Source of the DNA: Pseudobutyrivibrio ruminis HUN009
GTDB taxonomy: Bacteria; Bacillota; Clostridia; Lachnospirales; Lachnospiraceae
DNA length: 64,000 nt
Assembly (NCBI RefSeq): GCF_000703005.1
Contig: NZ_JNLH01000001.1
Location: 461,501-525,500, forward strand
Reading direction: 5' to 3'
The position numbers were made by a program, and so were the translations under genes. Shown here piece by piece: positions 1 to 8,512 of the stretch (its first letter is position 1; the number at the start of each line of letters is the position of its first letter). Below the pieces are notes generated by a model, which was given only the letters and a program-made list of their open reading frames with translations, did no database searches and was not told the origin of the DNA.

Positions 1-704
1 AGTGGCACCGCCGTCAAAAGTACTGTTTTAATCTCTGGCACATCCTTGAATGCTACGAATGTGAACTTGAAATATCTGCGTCCACGAATCAAAAGCAATG
101 AGCCAAAGATGATGTAGCTTAAATACTGGGCAATGATTAGTGATGTAACTGCCTGCACGTTGTAGAGAATCAGGATACACAAGATTGTTGTGATACTTGT
201 GATTGCTGATTCGGTACGGCTGACTACGAAGTCTTTGTTGGCATCCATCATAGATGTCCATACCAATGTGACTACCGCAAACAAGAAAAATGGATAGCAA
301 ATCTTTAGATATTGCTGTAAGTATTCCAGCTCTGTTGGTGTGTAGCCCTGGCCAAGTGCTGATGCGATGTATGGTGTAATCATGTAGACAATCAGCAACA
401 CAAAAAGCACTACCGGTAGCAAGATTTCAAGACATGCACTCATAAGTCTTGATGCTGCATCCCTACCTCGCTGCACCAGGCAGTGAGTGTAAATGCTTAC
501 CAGTGAAATGGTGATAGCCCTGATAAAAGCTGACGATAGCGTGCCTACAAAATTGAAGGCTACGAAATATATATCTGTTTCGAATGTTGTGCCGAAGAAA
601 TAAGCTATGACCATTTGCTTAACAAAGCCAAGTAGCTTAAAGCACAAAGTAAGTATCGTAATTACGATAGTTGTGCTTACGATACTTTTTGTTTGTTTAC
701 TCAT
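1..704 (-). CDS. MurJ/Wzx-type lipid-linked glycan flippase, 3' end missing
   Basis: Partial gene: it starts inside the window and runs off the left edge, leaving about 234 N-terminal codons. The N-terminus has a GFVKQMVIAYFFGT segment followed by TDIYFVA, the pattern of the MurJ/MviN branch of the MOP flippases, and long hydrophobic helices follow. Family members flip undecaprenyl-linked lipid II or polysaccharide repeat units across the membrane. The start ATG at 704 follows an AGGAAT ribosome site, 12 bases after the SMR-like gene stops, so the two are probably co-transcribed. The polysaccharide setting favours a repeat-unit flippase over the housekeeping MurJ, but the missing C-terminus prevents a decision. 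Confidence 0.78.
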   Translation of the reverse strand, partial: MSKQTKSIVSTTIVITILTLCFKLLGFVKQMVIAYFFGTTFETDIYFVAFNFVGTLSSAFIRAITISLVSIYTHCLVQRGRDAASRLMSACLEILLPVVLFVLLIVYMITPYIASALGQGYTPTELEYLQQYLKICYPFFLFAVVTLVWTSMMDANKDFVVSRTESAITSITTILCILILYNVQAVTSLIIAQYLSYIIFGSLLLIRGRRYFKFTFVAFKDVPEIKTVLLTAVP

Positions 705-716
705 ATTTAATTCCTA

Positions 717-1088
717 TTAGAAAAGTGATGTTATCGCTGTAAGAATCTCTGAACCGAAGCTCGCAATAACGATTCCTATAATGATTACGCAAAGTCCTGT
801 TGCTTTCTTGGCACCAATTTTCTCACCAAGGAATATTTTTCCTAAAACAGCAACCCAGATATAACCTGTTGCCTCAAGAATTGGTCCAAGTGAAAGTGGT
901 ACTCCCTTGTAGCCGATTACTGAGCAAAGTGATGCTCCAAAGAAAACAATGTATGCTCCCATAACCATTGGGTTAAGGTACTCTGCAATTTTGCTTGGGT
1001 ATTCTTTTTCAGCAGCCTTCTTTAAAACGATTTGTGAGCAAGAGGCGATGAATGTACCAGTAAGCATAATTAACATAAATTTATTCAT
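717..1088 (-). CDS. SMR/EamA-like small membrane transporter, subunit 2
   Basis: A 123-residue protein with four predicted membrane helices, the size and shape of the small multidrug resistance/DMT superfamily. A GPILEATGYIWVAVLGKIFLGE stretch (about residues 68-90) resembles the conserved loop and third helix of EmrE and ArnE/ArnF proteins. It overlaps the next upstream SMR gene by 8 bases, so the two are translationally coupled and probably form a heterodimer. Because a flippase gene follows directly, an ArnE/ArnF-like role in moving an undecaprenyl-phosphate sugar is plausible. That is inference; drug export is the alternative. Confidence 0.75.
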   Translation of the reverse strand: MNKFMLIMLTGTFIASCSQIVLKKAAEKEYPSKIAEYLNPMVMGAYIVFFGASLCSVIGYKGVPLSLGPILEATGYIWVAVLGKIFLGEKIGAKKATGLCVIIIGIVIASFGSEILTAITSLF

Positions 1089-1473
1089 TGCTGCTTACCT
1101 CCTCTTTGCTAGCTTTTCCGTTGACTTCCTCATCACCACTAACAACAAGGTAAACGCCGATGATAACAACGATTGCACCGATTACCTTCTGAAGTGTAAT
1201 CTGCTCGCCAAACACAACAAAGCCCCATATGAGACCCCAGATTGTTGTTGCAGCTTTGTTTGCATATGTAGTGATAAGTGGCAGATGCTTTAAAACCTGC
1301 TGCCATGCAATAGCGTAGAATCCAAGGATGCAAATAACTATTCCATAGAAAAGAATCCACTTTGGACTAAGGAATTGGTTCTGTGATGCAAACTTAGAGC
1401 AAATGCTATTTACCGAAAATATCAAAATAATTACATGTAAAATGGCAAACCACTTTATAGTATCTCTTTTCAT
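1081..1473 (-). CDS. SMR/EamA-like small membrane transporter, subunit 1
   Basis: A 130-residue, four-helix membrane protein ending in a charged tail rich in E, K and S. The segment from about residue 75 (AATTIWGLIWGFVVFGEQIT) carries the G-E motif typical of the last EamA/SMR helices. The ATG at 1473 is preceded by AGGA at a spacing of 8. It is the first gene of the SMR-SMR-flippase unit and overlaps the second SMR gene. Two unequal paralogues in tandem are usual for heterodimeric SMR pairs such as ArnE/ArnF or EbrA/EbrB. The substrate is not evident from sequence. Confidence 0.74.
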   Translation of the reverse strand: MKRDTIKWFAILHVIILIFSVNSICSKFASQNQFLSPKWILFYGIVICILGFYAIAWQQVLKHLPLITTYANKAATTIWGLIWGFVVFGEQITLQKVIGAIVVIIGVYLVVSGDEEVNGKASKEEVSSNE

Positions 1474-1537
1474 GAATTTGTCCTACTTTCTTAATTCTTA
1501 TAAACTATTACAGTATAACGCTAGCTATGCTGAAAAT

Positions 1538-2035
1538 CTAGTTTTGATTATTCAAACGATATTTCTTAAATATTTCATACTGCCTTTGAAGCTCTGTTTC
1601 TTCATCTGTCAATAAGCCTTTTGCCTCCAAAACTCTTTCAATGGCCTGAGAAACATCTAATGTATGATATGGTAAATACAGTCCTCGCAGTTCCTTAGGC
1701 TTTACAATTTTATAGGCTCTTGATGAAGAGATTTCATAAGAATAGCAAAAATATCTATAGAAATACCCAATCCAAAACATTTCGTTATTTGAGTATTTCA
1801 CTGATCCATAATTGGATGTTCCATACTGCTCATTTACTGACTCTAAGATATCACCCGCTTGTAGATTGGTTTCCAACAATGAACCATTATCCAGCTTTTT
1901 CGCAATATCACTATGCATATATCTTCTGATGAAAATTTCTGAGCTTGAATTCATTTTTTCTATCGATAATTCAAATGTTTTTGCCTGTATATCACATAGC
2001 AATAAGCCATCTTTATCAATTTTTCTTGCATTCAT
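1538..2035 (-). CDS. Hypothetical partner of the HTH-DUF3990 protein
   Basis: A 165-residue soluble protein that I do not recognise as a named family. It has a good GGAGATGAAAT ribosome site and starts 11 bases after the HTH-DUF3990 gene stops, so the two almost certainly share a transcript. It is rich in aromatic residues in its middle (about 85-105, with repeated F and Y) and ends in a charged helical tail. The pairing with a DUF3990 gene suggests a toxin-antitoxin-like or effector-partner relationship, but nothing in the sequence itself proves a function. Confidence 0.7.
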   Translation of the reverse strand: MNARKIDKDGLLLCDIQAKTFELSIEKMNSSSEIFIRRYMHSDIAKKLDNGSLLETNLQAGDILESVNEQYGTSNYGSVKYSNNEMFWIGYFYRYFCYSYEISSSRAYKIVKPKELRGLYLPYHTLDVSQAIERVLEAKGLLTDEETELQRQYEIFKKYRLNNQN

Positions 2036-2045
2036 ATTTCATCTC

Positions 2046-2900
2046 CTACTCAAGAATTTCATCTATATATTTACCCTGTCCTCTGTAGGTTCTTCTGGCC
2101 AACTTTACCTTATCATCTCCAAGTTTGGCCTCTTCCGTTCTTATCTTTTTATAGTAATCCCTCTCGCTTTGTGAAACATAACAACGTTCCAATAACTTTA
2201 TATGACTAACAGCTTTCTCACTAATAAACACATATTGATTTCCAAGATTTGTAGCTGCCAGGCAATGTTTGCACTGTTCATCAGTGATTTCCCCATTTAT
2301 AAAGGAGTTTATTATTTGGAACATCCTATTGTCGGCTATTGGGGCAACAATGTAATCACATTCTCTGGATTCTTCAATTATCTTTTTAATTCTAGGATGA
2401 TTCTTATATTCATCTAAAGCTCCTCGATAATATGCAATAGTCATCATCCATTCCTGATTTACCTTGTATTCCTTAGACATTAGTCCTTCAGGATTAAAAT
2501 CTATAATATATGCTGAAGATTTATCAAAGCCTGACACAAAAGATACAGCCTGCTCATATTTTTCTCCAGTATAAAACCCTTTCCCAAAATCATTATTATC
2601 TCTTCCATAGAAAACATCTATTTCACCTTTAATCTCACTCTTTGCTCCATGAAATAGCTGCTTATGATTGATAGGCAAATTATCTCTACATAGCATTTCT
2701 TTCAGTCTATTAATCTTTATATTATTTTTAAAAGCATATTCATATACCATCTCCAATAATTGCTCACTAGGATTTGTAACACCACTTTCATTACGTGATA
2801 ATGTTATCTGCTGTACACCTAACTCCTTAGCAAGTTCTTCTTGGCTGATACTGAGAATTTCTCTTATAGACTTTAAATCTTGTGAAAAATTATACTCCAT
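2046..2900 (-). CDS. XRE-family HTH fused to a DUF3990 domain
   Basis: 284 residues. Residues about 8-60 form an XRE-type helix-turn-helix (ISQEELAKELGVQQITLSRNE). Residues about 80-240 match DUF3990: LFHGAK with H84, then the characteristic NDFGKGFYTG block at 103-112. DUF3990 proteins have been linked computationally to ADP-ribosyltransferase-like folds and often sit in toxin-antitoxin-like pairs; both points are family knowledge, not demonstrated here. The start is set by GGAGG 7 bases upstream. A consensus promoter embedded in a repeated sequence lies directly upstream, so the HTH probably represses its own gene. The small partner gene follows 10 bases downstream. Confidence 0.82.
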   Translation of the reverse strand: MEYNFSQDLKSIREILSISQEELAKELGVQQITLSRNESGVTNPSEQLLEMVYEYAFKNNIKINRLKEMLCRDNLPINHKQLFHGAKSEIKGEIDVFYGRDNNDFGKGFYTGEKYEQAVSFVSGFDKSSAYIIDFNPEGLMSKEYKVNQEWMMTIAYYRGALDEYKNHPRIKKIIEESRECDYIVAPIADNRMFQIINSFINGEITDEQCKHCLAATNLGNQYVFISEKAVSHIKLLERCYVSQSERDYYKKIRTEEAKLGDDKVKLARRTYRGQGKYIDEILE

Positions 2901-2917
2901 TGTGTACCTCCAACTTA

Positions 2918-2946
2918 TTTATATCATATTACTTAAAGAAGTTCAA
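2918..2946 (-). promoter_or_regulatory. Promoter of the HTH-DUF3990 operon
   Basis: On the minus strand TTGAAC is followed by a 17-base spacer and TATAAA, about 18 bases before the HTH gene. The spacer and -10 box lie inside one copy of a 26-base direct repeat, so repressor binding to the repeat would block RNA polymerase. Confidence 0.7.
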
Positions 2947-2980
2947 TAAACTTGTTTATATCACATTACTTAAAGAAGTT
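2918..2980. repeat. Two 26-base direct repeats, candidate operator
   Basis: Copies at 2918-2943 and 2955-2980 differ at a single position (a T/C change) and are 37 bases apart start to start. One copy overlaps the promoter of the HTH-DUF3990 gene, which makes autoregulation by its XRE domain the natural reading. Confidence 0.7.
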
Positions 2981-2991
2981 TAGCGTCCTAA

Positions 2992-3015
2992 TAAAAGCGA
3001 GGCTCGAGCCTCGCT
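2992..3015 (-). terminator. Rho-independent terminator after capE
   Basis: A perfect 20-base palindrome (2996-3015, arms AGCGAGGCTC/GAGCCTCGCT) followed on the minus strand by TTTTATT, a few bases after the capE stop codon. It closes the capF-capG-capE unit. Confidence 0.85.
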
Positions 3016-3021
3016 TCCTTT

Positions 3022-4065
3022 TTACTTATTCCAGTTTGCAAGCATCTCACGTACATAATCTGTAGTCATGATTTTGTCTACTGTACCCTGTACATCGAGG
3101 CGCTTTGTGTTGTGTGATGTGTATGCTTCAGATGCCATTGTGTGAACCTGGCCATCTACAAAGAACTTGTCGTAGTTGAGGTCACGACCATCTGGAAGTA
3201 CACGATAGTAGTTGCCCATATCTACGGAACGAACGCACTCTTCGTTTGTCATAAGTGTCTCGAAAAGCTTCTCGCCGTGACGTGTTCCAATAATCTTTGT
3301 GCCTGTGTCGCCGAAGAGCTGCTGAACAGCCTTTGCAAGGTCTCCGATTGTAGAAGCATCTGACTTCTGAACGAAGAGGTCGCCTGGCTCACCATGCTCG
3401 AAAGCAAACATAACAAGTGCAACTGCCTCATCAAGATTCATGAGGAAACGAGTCATCTCTGGATCTGTGATTGTGATTGGGTTGCCTGCTTTGATCTGGT
3501 CGATGAAAAGAGGGATAACTGAACCACGTGAGCACATAACGTTGCCGTAACGTGTTGTACAGATTGTAGTCTTACCGGCTGCAACACGAGCGTTTGCGCC
3601 GATAACCTTTTCCATCATAGCCTTTGAAATACCCATAGCGTTGATTGGGTAAGCAGCCTTATCTGTTGAAAGGCAAACAACTCTCTGAACGCCTGCCTCT
3701 ACTGCTGCATGAAGAACATTGTCAGTTCCTTCTACGTTTGTACGAACAGCTTCCATTGGGAAGAACTCACATGATGGAACCTGCTTTAATGCTGCTGCAT
3801 GGAAGATGAAATCTACGCCTGGCATAGCATCCTGAACAGAGCGCATGTTACGAACATCTCCAATGTAGAACTTTACCTTACCAGCAAGATCTGGATGCTC
3901 AGCCTGAAGCTGATGTCTCATATCATCCTGCTTCTTCTCGTCACGTGAGAAGATACGAATCTCCTTTAAATCTGAATCAAGGAAGTGCTTTAAAACTGTG
4001 GAACCAAATGAACCAGTACCTCCAGTTATCATAAGTGTTTTATCTTTAAATAATTCACAATTCAT
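3022..4065 (-). CDS. capE: UDP-GlcNAc 4,6-dehydratase/5-epimerase (CapE/FnlA type)
   Basis: 347 residues; extended SDR enzyme. GGTGSFG (15-21) binds the dinucleotide, STDKA is at 133-137, and MGISK at 144-148 shows the Met-x-x-x-Lys variant of the catalytic Tyr-x-x-x-Lys typical of CapE/FlaA1 enzymes. In the known pathway CapE converts UDP-GlcNAc to the 4-keto-6-deoxy L-arabino intermediate on the way to UDP-L-FucNAc. I start it at ATG 4065, not 21 bases upstream, because AAAGAGG sits 7 bases before it and the capG stop is 2 bases away. Order capF-capG-capE gives the whole three-enzyme route in one operon, closed by a strong terminator. Confidence 0.92.
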   Translation of the reverse strand: MNCELFKDKTLMITGGTGSFGSTVLKHFLDSDLKEIRIFSRDEKKQDDMRHQLQAEHPDLAGKVKFYIGDVRNMRSVQDAMPGVDFIFHAAALKQVPSCEFFPMEAVRTNVEGTDNVLHAAVEAGVQRVVCLSTDKAAYPINAMGISKAMMEKVIGANARVAAGKTTICTTRYGNVMCSRGSVIPLFIDQIKAGNPITITDPEMTRFLMNLDEAVALVMFAFEHGEPGDLFVQKSDASTIGDLAKAVQQLFGDTGTKIIGTRHGEKLFETLMTNEECVRSVDMGNYYRVLPDGRDLNYDKFFVDGQVHTMASEAYTSHNTKRLDVQGTVDKIMTTDYVREMLANWNK

Positions 4066-4067
4066 TA

Positions 4068-5225
4068 TTAAACCTCTTTTCTCCAAACCATTTTGTTAAC
4101 CACACCGGTATAAGACTGGATAATTTTAACAACCTTTGTGGATACATTTTCTTCGATGTAATCCGGTACAGGTATACCATAATCGCCGTTTTCATTCAAA
4201 TCGATGGCTGTAGTAACTGCCTGAAGTAATGACTTTTCGTCGATACCAGCGATGATAAAGCAAGCCTTATCGAGGGCCTCTGGACGCTCAGTTGATGTAC
4301 GGATGCACACTGCAGGGAATGGCTTTCCAATGCTTGTGAAGAAGCTTGATTCCTCAGGAAGTGTACCTGAATCGGAAACAACCGCAAATGCATTCATCTG
4401 CAAGTGATTGTAGTCGTGGAAGCCAAGTGGCTCGTGCATGCGAACACGTGGGTCGAGCTTGAAGCCTGTAGCTTCGAGACGCTTGCGTGAGCGTGGATGA
4501 CAGCTGTAAAGGATTGGCATGTCGTACTTTTCTGCTAATGCATTGATAGCTGTGAAAAGGCTTGTGAAGTTCTTTTCTGTGTCGATGTTCTCCTCGCGGT
4601 GAGCTGAAAGAAGGATGTACTTCTTTGGCTCAAGACCAAGTGTCTCAAGAACGTTGCTTGCCTCGATTTGCTCAAGGTTTGCATGAAGGACCTCTGCCAT
4701 AGGAGAGCCTGTTACGTATGTGCGCTCCTTTGGAAGCCCGCACTCAGCCAAGTAGCGACGAGCGTGCTCTGAGTATGCCATATTTACATCTGAAATAATA
4801 TCTACGATACGACGGTTTGTCTCCTCTGGAAGGCACTCATCCTTACATCTGTTTCCAGCTTCCATGTGGAAGATTGGAATATGAAGACGCTTTGCAGCAA
4901 TAGCTGAAAGGCATGAGTTTGTGTCGCCAAGAATCAAAAGGGAATCAGGCTGAATTTCAACCATAAGCTCGTATGATTTAGCAATTATGTTGCCAACTGT
5001 CTGACCAAGGTTGTCTCCAACAGCTTCCATATAAACATCAGGATCATCAAGCTGCAAATCCTTGAAGAATACACCATTTAAATTGTAGTCATAGTTCTGA
5101 CCTGTGTGAGCAAGCACACAATCAAAGTACTTGCGGCACTTCTTGATTACAGCTGCAAGTCTGATAATCTCAGGTCTTGTTCCTACTATTATTAATAACT
5201 TTAGTTTTCCATTATTTTTAAACAT
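4068..5225 (-). CDS. capG: UDP-N-acetylglucosamine 2-epimerase (CapG/FnlC type)
   Basis: 385 residues from the ATG at 5225, chosen for its GAGGT site at spacing 7; an upstream in-frame extension looks non-coding. GTRPE at 15-19, HMEAG, ETNRR, SAHREEN and SDSGTLPEESS are the standard non-hydrolysing 2-epimerase motifs (WecB superfamily). Together with CapE and CapF it would carry out the last C-2 epimerisation to UDP-L-FucNAc. WecB itself makes UDP-ManNAc, but the flanking capE and capF genes make the CapG assignment much more likely. Two bases separate it from capE, implying coupled translation. Confidence 0.9.
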   Translation of the reverse strand: MFKNNGKLKLLIIVGTRPEIIRLAAVIKKCRKYFDCVLAHTGQNYDYNLNGVFFKDLQLDDPDVYMEAVGDNLGQTVGNIIAKSYELMVEIQPDSLLILGDTNSCLSAIAAKRLHIPIFHMEAGNRCKDECLPEETNRRIVDIISDVNMAYSEHARRYLAECGLPKERTYVTGSPMAEVLHANLEQIEASNVLETLGLEPKKYILLSAHREENIDTEKNFTSLFTAINALAEKYDMPILYSCHPRSRKRLEATGFKLDPRVRMHEPLGFHDYNHLQMNAFAVVSDSGTLPEESSFFTSIGKPFPAVCIRTSTERPEALDKACFIIAGIDEKSLLQAVTTAIDLNENGDYGIPVPDYIEENVSTKVVKIIQSYTGVVNKMVWRKEV

Positions 5226-5340
5226 ACTATTACCTCTACTCCGCTTGTTACACTTACAATCCTTAGTATTTCTCCGCTCATCTAACACGATTCGCTTGAG
5301 AAATCTAAGAGATTGTCAGTTACAAGCTCATTTAAATAAT

Positions 5341-6561
5341 CTACACTTCCTCATAATAAGTGTCAGGCCTCAACGGCTCTAACAGTTCGTTGGCCCACAT
5401 AAGGGTTACCAAATCCTGAGAATCAGAAAGATTGATTATATTGTGGGTGTAGCCAGGAAGCATGTGTACTGCCTGAATCCTTTCCCCTGAAACTTCGTAT
5501 TCAAGCACTGGGAATGGATTGCCGTTTTCATCCACACCCACGCGGCGCTGCTGGATGAGGCCGTGGCCGCTGACTACAATGAAGAACTCCCATTTAGTGT
5601 GATGCCAATGCTGGCCCTTTGTGATGCCAGGCTTTGATATATTAACTGAAAACTGGCCGTGGTCGGTTGTCTTTAAAAGCTCTGTGAATGAACCGCGGTT
5701 GTCCACGTTCATTTTTAAATCGAAGCACGCCTTTTCCTTTGGAAGATATGAAAGGTATGTGCTGTAAAGCTTCTTTGCAAAGCTGCCATTTGGAATGGCT
5801 GGCATGATGAGTGAATGAGGCTCTTCCACAAAGCTATCAAGAAGCTCCACGATTTCGCCGAGTGTCACTGTGTGTGTGACTGGCACGTGGCAATAGCGAC
5901 CATCTGCTGCTTCTACCACCTGGCCCTGATCATCATAATTGCAACGATGCTCCTGGCCGCGAAGTGCTGCAACCATTTCGTTAACCAAATCATCAATATA
6001 AACAAGTGTAAGCTCTGTGGCCGGGTCGTTTACTGTGATGTCCAAGCCATTTGCCTTGTTGTGGCAGAATGTGGCAACTGCTGAGTTGTAGTTTGGACGG
6101 CACCATTTTCCAAAAAGATTTGGGAAACGATAAACCAAAACCTTTGCCCCTGTCTCCTGCTGATATTTAAAGAAAAGCTCCTCACCGGCTAGCTTGCTTT
6201 TGCCGTAATCACTGCCGGCATATCTGCCAAGAAGTGTGGCCTGGATAGATGATGAAAGCATAACCGGGCAAGTGTTGCCGTGCTTTTTCAAAGTATCCAA
6301 AAGAGTGCTGGCAAAGCCGAAGTTGCCTTCCATAAATTCCTCTGTGTTCTGTGGACGATTGACACCTGCAAGATTGAAAACGAAATCGCAATCAGCGCAG
6401 AATCGATCCAACTCCTCCAATGAAGAATTTCTGTCATATTCATAAATTGTCAGGTCCTCATCAACAAAATGGAACCTGTCTCTTCCATCAGCTGCACACT
6501 TAAGAGTCTCAACAAGATTCTTTCCAACGAAGCCTGCAGCCCCTGTAATTAGTATTCTCAA
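5341..6561 (-). CDS. capF: Bifunctional C-3 epimerase/C-4 reductase (CapF/FnlB type)
   Basis: 406 residues with two domains. Residues 1-260 are an SDR reductase (GAAGFVG at 7-13, catalytic Y119 and K123 in YGKSK). Residues about 270-406 are a cupin (KGQHWHHTKWEFFIVVSG with the metal-binding His cluster). This arrangement is specific to CapF, which epimerises C-3 in the cupin and reduces C-4 in the SDR domain during UDP-L-FucNAc synthesis. It is the first gene of the capF-capG-capE unit, with its own extended -10 promoter upstream. The spacing to capG is about 115 bases with no obvious gene. Confidence 0.92.
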   Translation of the reverse strand: MRILITGAAGFVGKNLVETLKCAADGRDRFHFVDEDLTIYEYDRNSSLEELDRFCADCDFVFNLAGVNRPQNTEEFMEGNFGFASTLLDTLKKHGNTCPVMLSSSIQATLLGRYAGSDYGKSKLAGEELFFKYQQETGAKVLVYRFPNLFGKWCRPNYNSAVATFCHNKANGLDITVNDPATELTLVYIDDLVNEMVAALRGQEHRCNYDDQGQVVEAADGRYCHVPVTHTVTLGEIVELLDSFVEEPHSLIMPAIPNGSFAKKLYSTYLSYLPKEKACFDLKMNVDNRGSFTELLKTTDHGQFSVNISKPGITKGQHWHHTKWEFFIVVSGHGLIQQRRVGVDENGNPFPVLEYEVSGERIQAVHMLPGYTHNIINLSDSQDLVTLMWANELLEPLRPDTYYEEV

Positions 6562-6596
6562 ATCTGTTCTCCATTTTTATATAATTAAACTCATTA

Positions 6597-6605
6597 ATTA
6601 TAGCA
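6597..6605 (-). promoter_or_regulatory. Extended -10 promoter of capF
   Basis: TGCTATAAT on the minus strand, about 35 bases before the capF start and downstream of the fkbH terminator. The -35 region is poor, as is common when an extended -10 is present. The same TGnTATAAT form recurs at other glycan operon heads in this window. Confidence 0.55.
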
Positions 6606-6631
6606 CAACAATAAAATAAGTGCATTAAACT

Positions 6632-6671
6632 AAAAAGAGTTCGAAGACAAACTTAATCTGTCCTCGAACTC
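6632..6671 (-). terminator. Terminator overlapping the 3' end of fkbH
   Basis: Arms GAGTTCGA/TCGAACTC (6637-6644 and 6664-6671), extended by partial pairing, then a T5 run on the minus strand. The fkbH stop codon lies in the loop, so the last codons form part of the hairpin. Confidence 0.7.
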
Positions 6672-8437
6672 ATGTATTTTATATGTACTGGCTTTTGTTC
6701 ATAATCAGCCACGTTGATTGTGTAAGTTCTGTTGCCTTCAGCGTCCTCGCTTTCGAGAGTGAAGCCGTAGTCTCCATAGAAATCCTTCACCATTGCGTTT
6801 TTGGCAGTTGGATAGTAATGAGCCACGATTTTATCAACGCCTTTTTCCTTGCAGCGGCTGACAAATTCGTTCATCATCAAATCTTCCATGCCACGCTTAA
6901 GAACTCGACAGCTCATGAGCCACAATTTGATATCAACTGTGCTGTCCTTTATCTCTCCTGCAACAACAGTTACGATGCCGTTGTCGGCGAACTTATCAAC
7001 AAGCTTGCCAGCCATGCAGATGTGTTTTCCACCATCCTGCATCTGACGGATGTCGTCCTCGCTGCAGCGAAGTGTAGTGAGGTTGAACTGGTTCGACTTA
7101 TTTGTAAGCTGGGCCACACGCTGAATCATGATTGGCTCAAAACCTGTGATGTAAGCTGTCATATCAAGACTGTCCAGATACTGGCCGTAGTCGGCAAAAG
7201 CTGCTTGGGCTTTCTTAGCCTCAGCCTTGGCATGGTACATCTGTGTCTTTTTCATATCCTCGCCGGAGAAGTTGGTAACCTCGAAATATCCACCGTGATC
7301 AAGAACCTTGATGTAATTTTCTGCACCGTCCATAGCAGGAGTCTCTACACCAAGCTGGCTGTGAACAATCTCTCGCTCCGCAGGATTGTCATCCGCAAAT
7401 ACGAAGCTGTCCACTCCAAGAGTAAGCTCGTCTGCCATCTGAGAAAGATTTAAATCCTTTGGATCCCAGTTGGCCTTGATTGAAACGAAATCATCTGGAC
7501 GAAGGATGCCGTCTGGATGATTGAGTCCGGCGATTGCATTTGCCTCGTCGTTTTTAGAATCAACAGCAAGTACAACGCCGATGTCCTTAAGATTCTTGCA
7601 GTAGCTTTGGAACTCGGCATACACCTGTCCCGCTGGAACCTCTGGGCCGATTGCGATGCCTTCCACTCCGTCATCTCCCACGATGCCGCCCCAAAGGGTG
7701 TTGTCCAAATCAAGGGCAAGGACTTTTTTATTGCGTCCATAAATGGACTTTATAATAGAAGCAACGGACTGAGCCACGTATGGGATGGCGTCCATATTCA
7801 TGGCGCACTTGTACATGTGCCAGTATTTGGCGTCGTTCCACTGAGAAAGGCCGTAGTCCTGTGCCAGATAATCGATATCATTGATGTAAAAGCCTGTGTG
7901 ATTATTTGCATAATCATAGAAACGTTGATTCAACCTTGAGATGAAATTGCTGCGACCTCTGTAGTCCCAGATGTCGCGGTTGCCCATCAATCTGTAGTTT
8001 GGTCGGTCGAAATTGTTCTGAATAATTGGGCAATGGAACTTTTCCTCAAGAGCTGTCCACATAGCCTCAAAATGCTGATACTGATTTTCAAGCAAATCAT
8101 CCACTGTGGATTTGTCCATATCCATCTGTGGAAAATCAGTGATATTTCTCCAGCTGGTGTGGATATATATGATGTCCGGATTCATGGCATCTAGCTCAGG
8201 GCTTCCAAACATGGCATCCTGCCAGTACTGACCGTACTCAGACTGATAGAAGCTGGCCTTGATTCCGTGATTCAACAAAAAAATAGAAAGCATATCTACC
8301 ACATCATTTGTAGTGGAACCGCCCAGCACTGCAATCTTCTTTTCGATGAGTCCTGGCTTTTCAGATAGCTCTCTGTATATCTTGGCGCGTTTTCTACGCA
8401 ATGTTTTTGTATCTAAAGGATAATTAAAACAATCCAT
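6653..8437 (-). CDS. FkbH-like HAD-superfamily glyceryl/acyl transferase
   Basis: 594 residues. An N-terminal SGNH-like region (about 30-230) precedes the HAD-IIIC catalytic core, whose DLDNTLWGG motif at 243-251 holds the nucleophilic Asp; a GNAT-like C-terminal region follows (about 430-580, with LTNKSNQFN). FkbH proteins load a three-carbon unit from 1,3-bisphosphoglycerate onto an acyl carrier protein. A stand-alone carrier protein with an acyltransferase is encoded 2.4 kb away on the same strand, so a glyceryl- or lactyl-ACP route to an acylated sugar is likely; the actual acyl group is not known. AAGGAG precedes the ATG. It is divergent from the GGDEF gene and ends in its own terminator. 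Confidence 0.85.
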   Translation of the reverse strand: MDCFNYPLDTKTLRRKRAKIYRELSEKPGLIEKKIAVLGGSTTNDVVDMLSIFLLNHGIKASFYQSEYGQYWQDAMFGSPELDAMNPDIIYIHTSWRNITDFPQMDMDKSTVDDLLENQYQHFEAMWTALEEKFHCPIIQNNFDRPNYRLMGNRDIWDYRGRSNFISRLNQRFYDYANNHTGFYINDIDYLAQDYGLSQWNDAKYWHMYKCAMNMDAIPYVAQSVASIIKSIYGRNKKVLALDLDNTLWGGIVGDDGVEGIAIGPEVPAGQVYAEFQSYCKNLKDIGVVLAVDSKNDEANAIAGLNHPDGILRPDDFVSIKANWDPKDLNLSQMADELTLGVDSFVFADDNPAEREIVHSQLGVETPAMDGAENYIKVLDHGGYFEVTNFSGEDMKKTQMYHAKAEAKKAQAAFADYGQYLDSLDMTAYITGFEPIMIQRVAQLTNKSNQFNLTTLRCSEDDIRQMQDGGKHICMAGKLVDKFADNGIVTVVAGEIKDSTVDIKLWLMSCRVLKRGMEDLMMNEFVSRCKEKGVDKIVAHYYPTAKNAMVKDFYGDYGFTLESEDAEGNRTYTINVADYEQKPVHIKYMSSRTD

Positions 8438-8497
8438 TTTTTCTCCTTTTTATAATCTACTTTTGTTTAAATCTATGACTTATTTTAAGGGATTTTA

Positions 8498-8512
8498 TGG
8501 TATTATTCTAGT
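8498..8512 (+). promoter_or_regulatory. Extended -10 promoter predicting a leaderless mRNA
   Basis: TGGTATTAT is an extended -10 (TATTAT at 8501-8506). The usual start distance places +1 at the A of the ATG at 8513, and there is no ribosome binding site within 15 bases upstream. The TraX/GGDEF mRNA may therefore lack a leader. Confidence 0.4.

Noticed and set aside
28..300. Plus-strand 90-codon frame at the left end
   Set aside because: It is antisense to the flippase gene, whose minus-strand translation gives a clear MurJ-like N-terminus; no ribosome site.
6683..7453. Plus-strand 256-codon frame inside fkbH
   Set aside because: Antisense to a well-supported FkbH coding region and without a recognisable domain.
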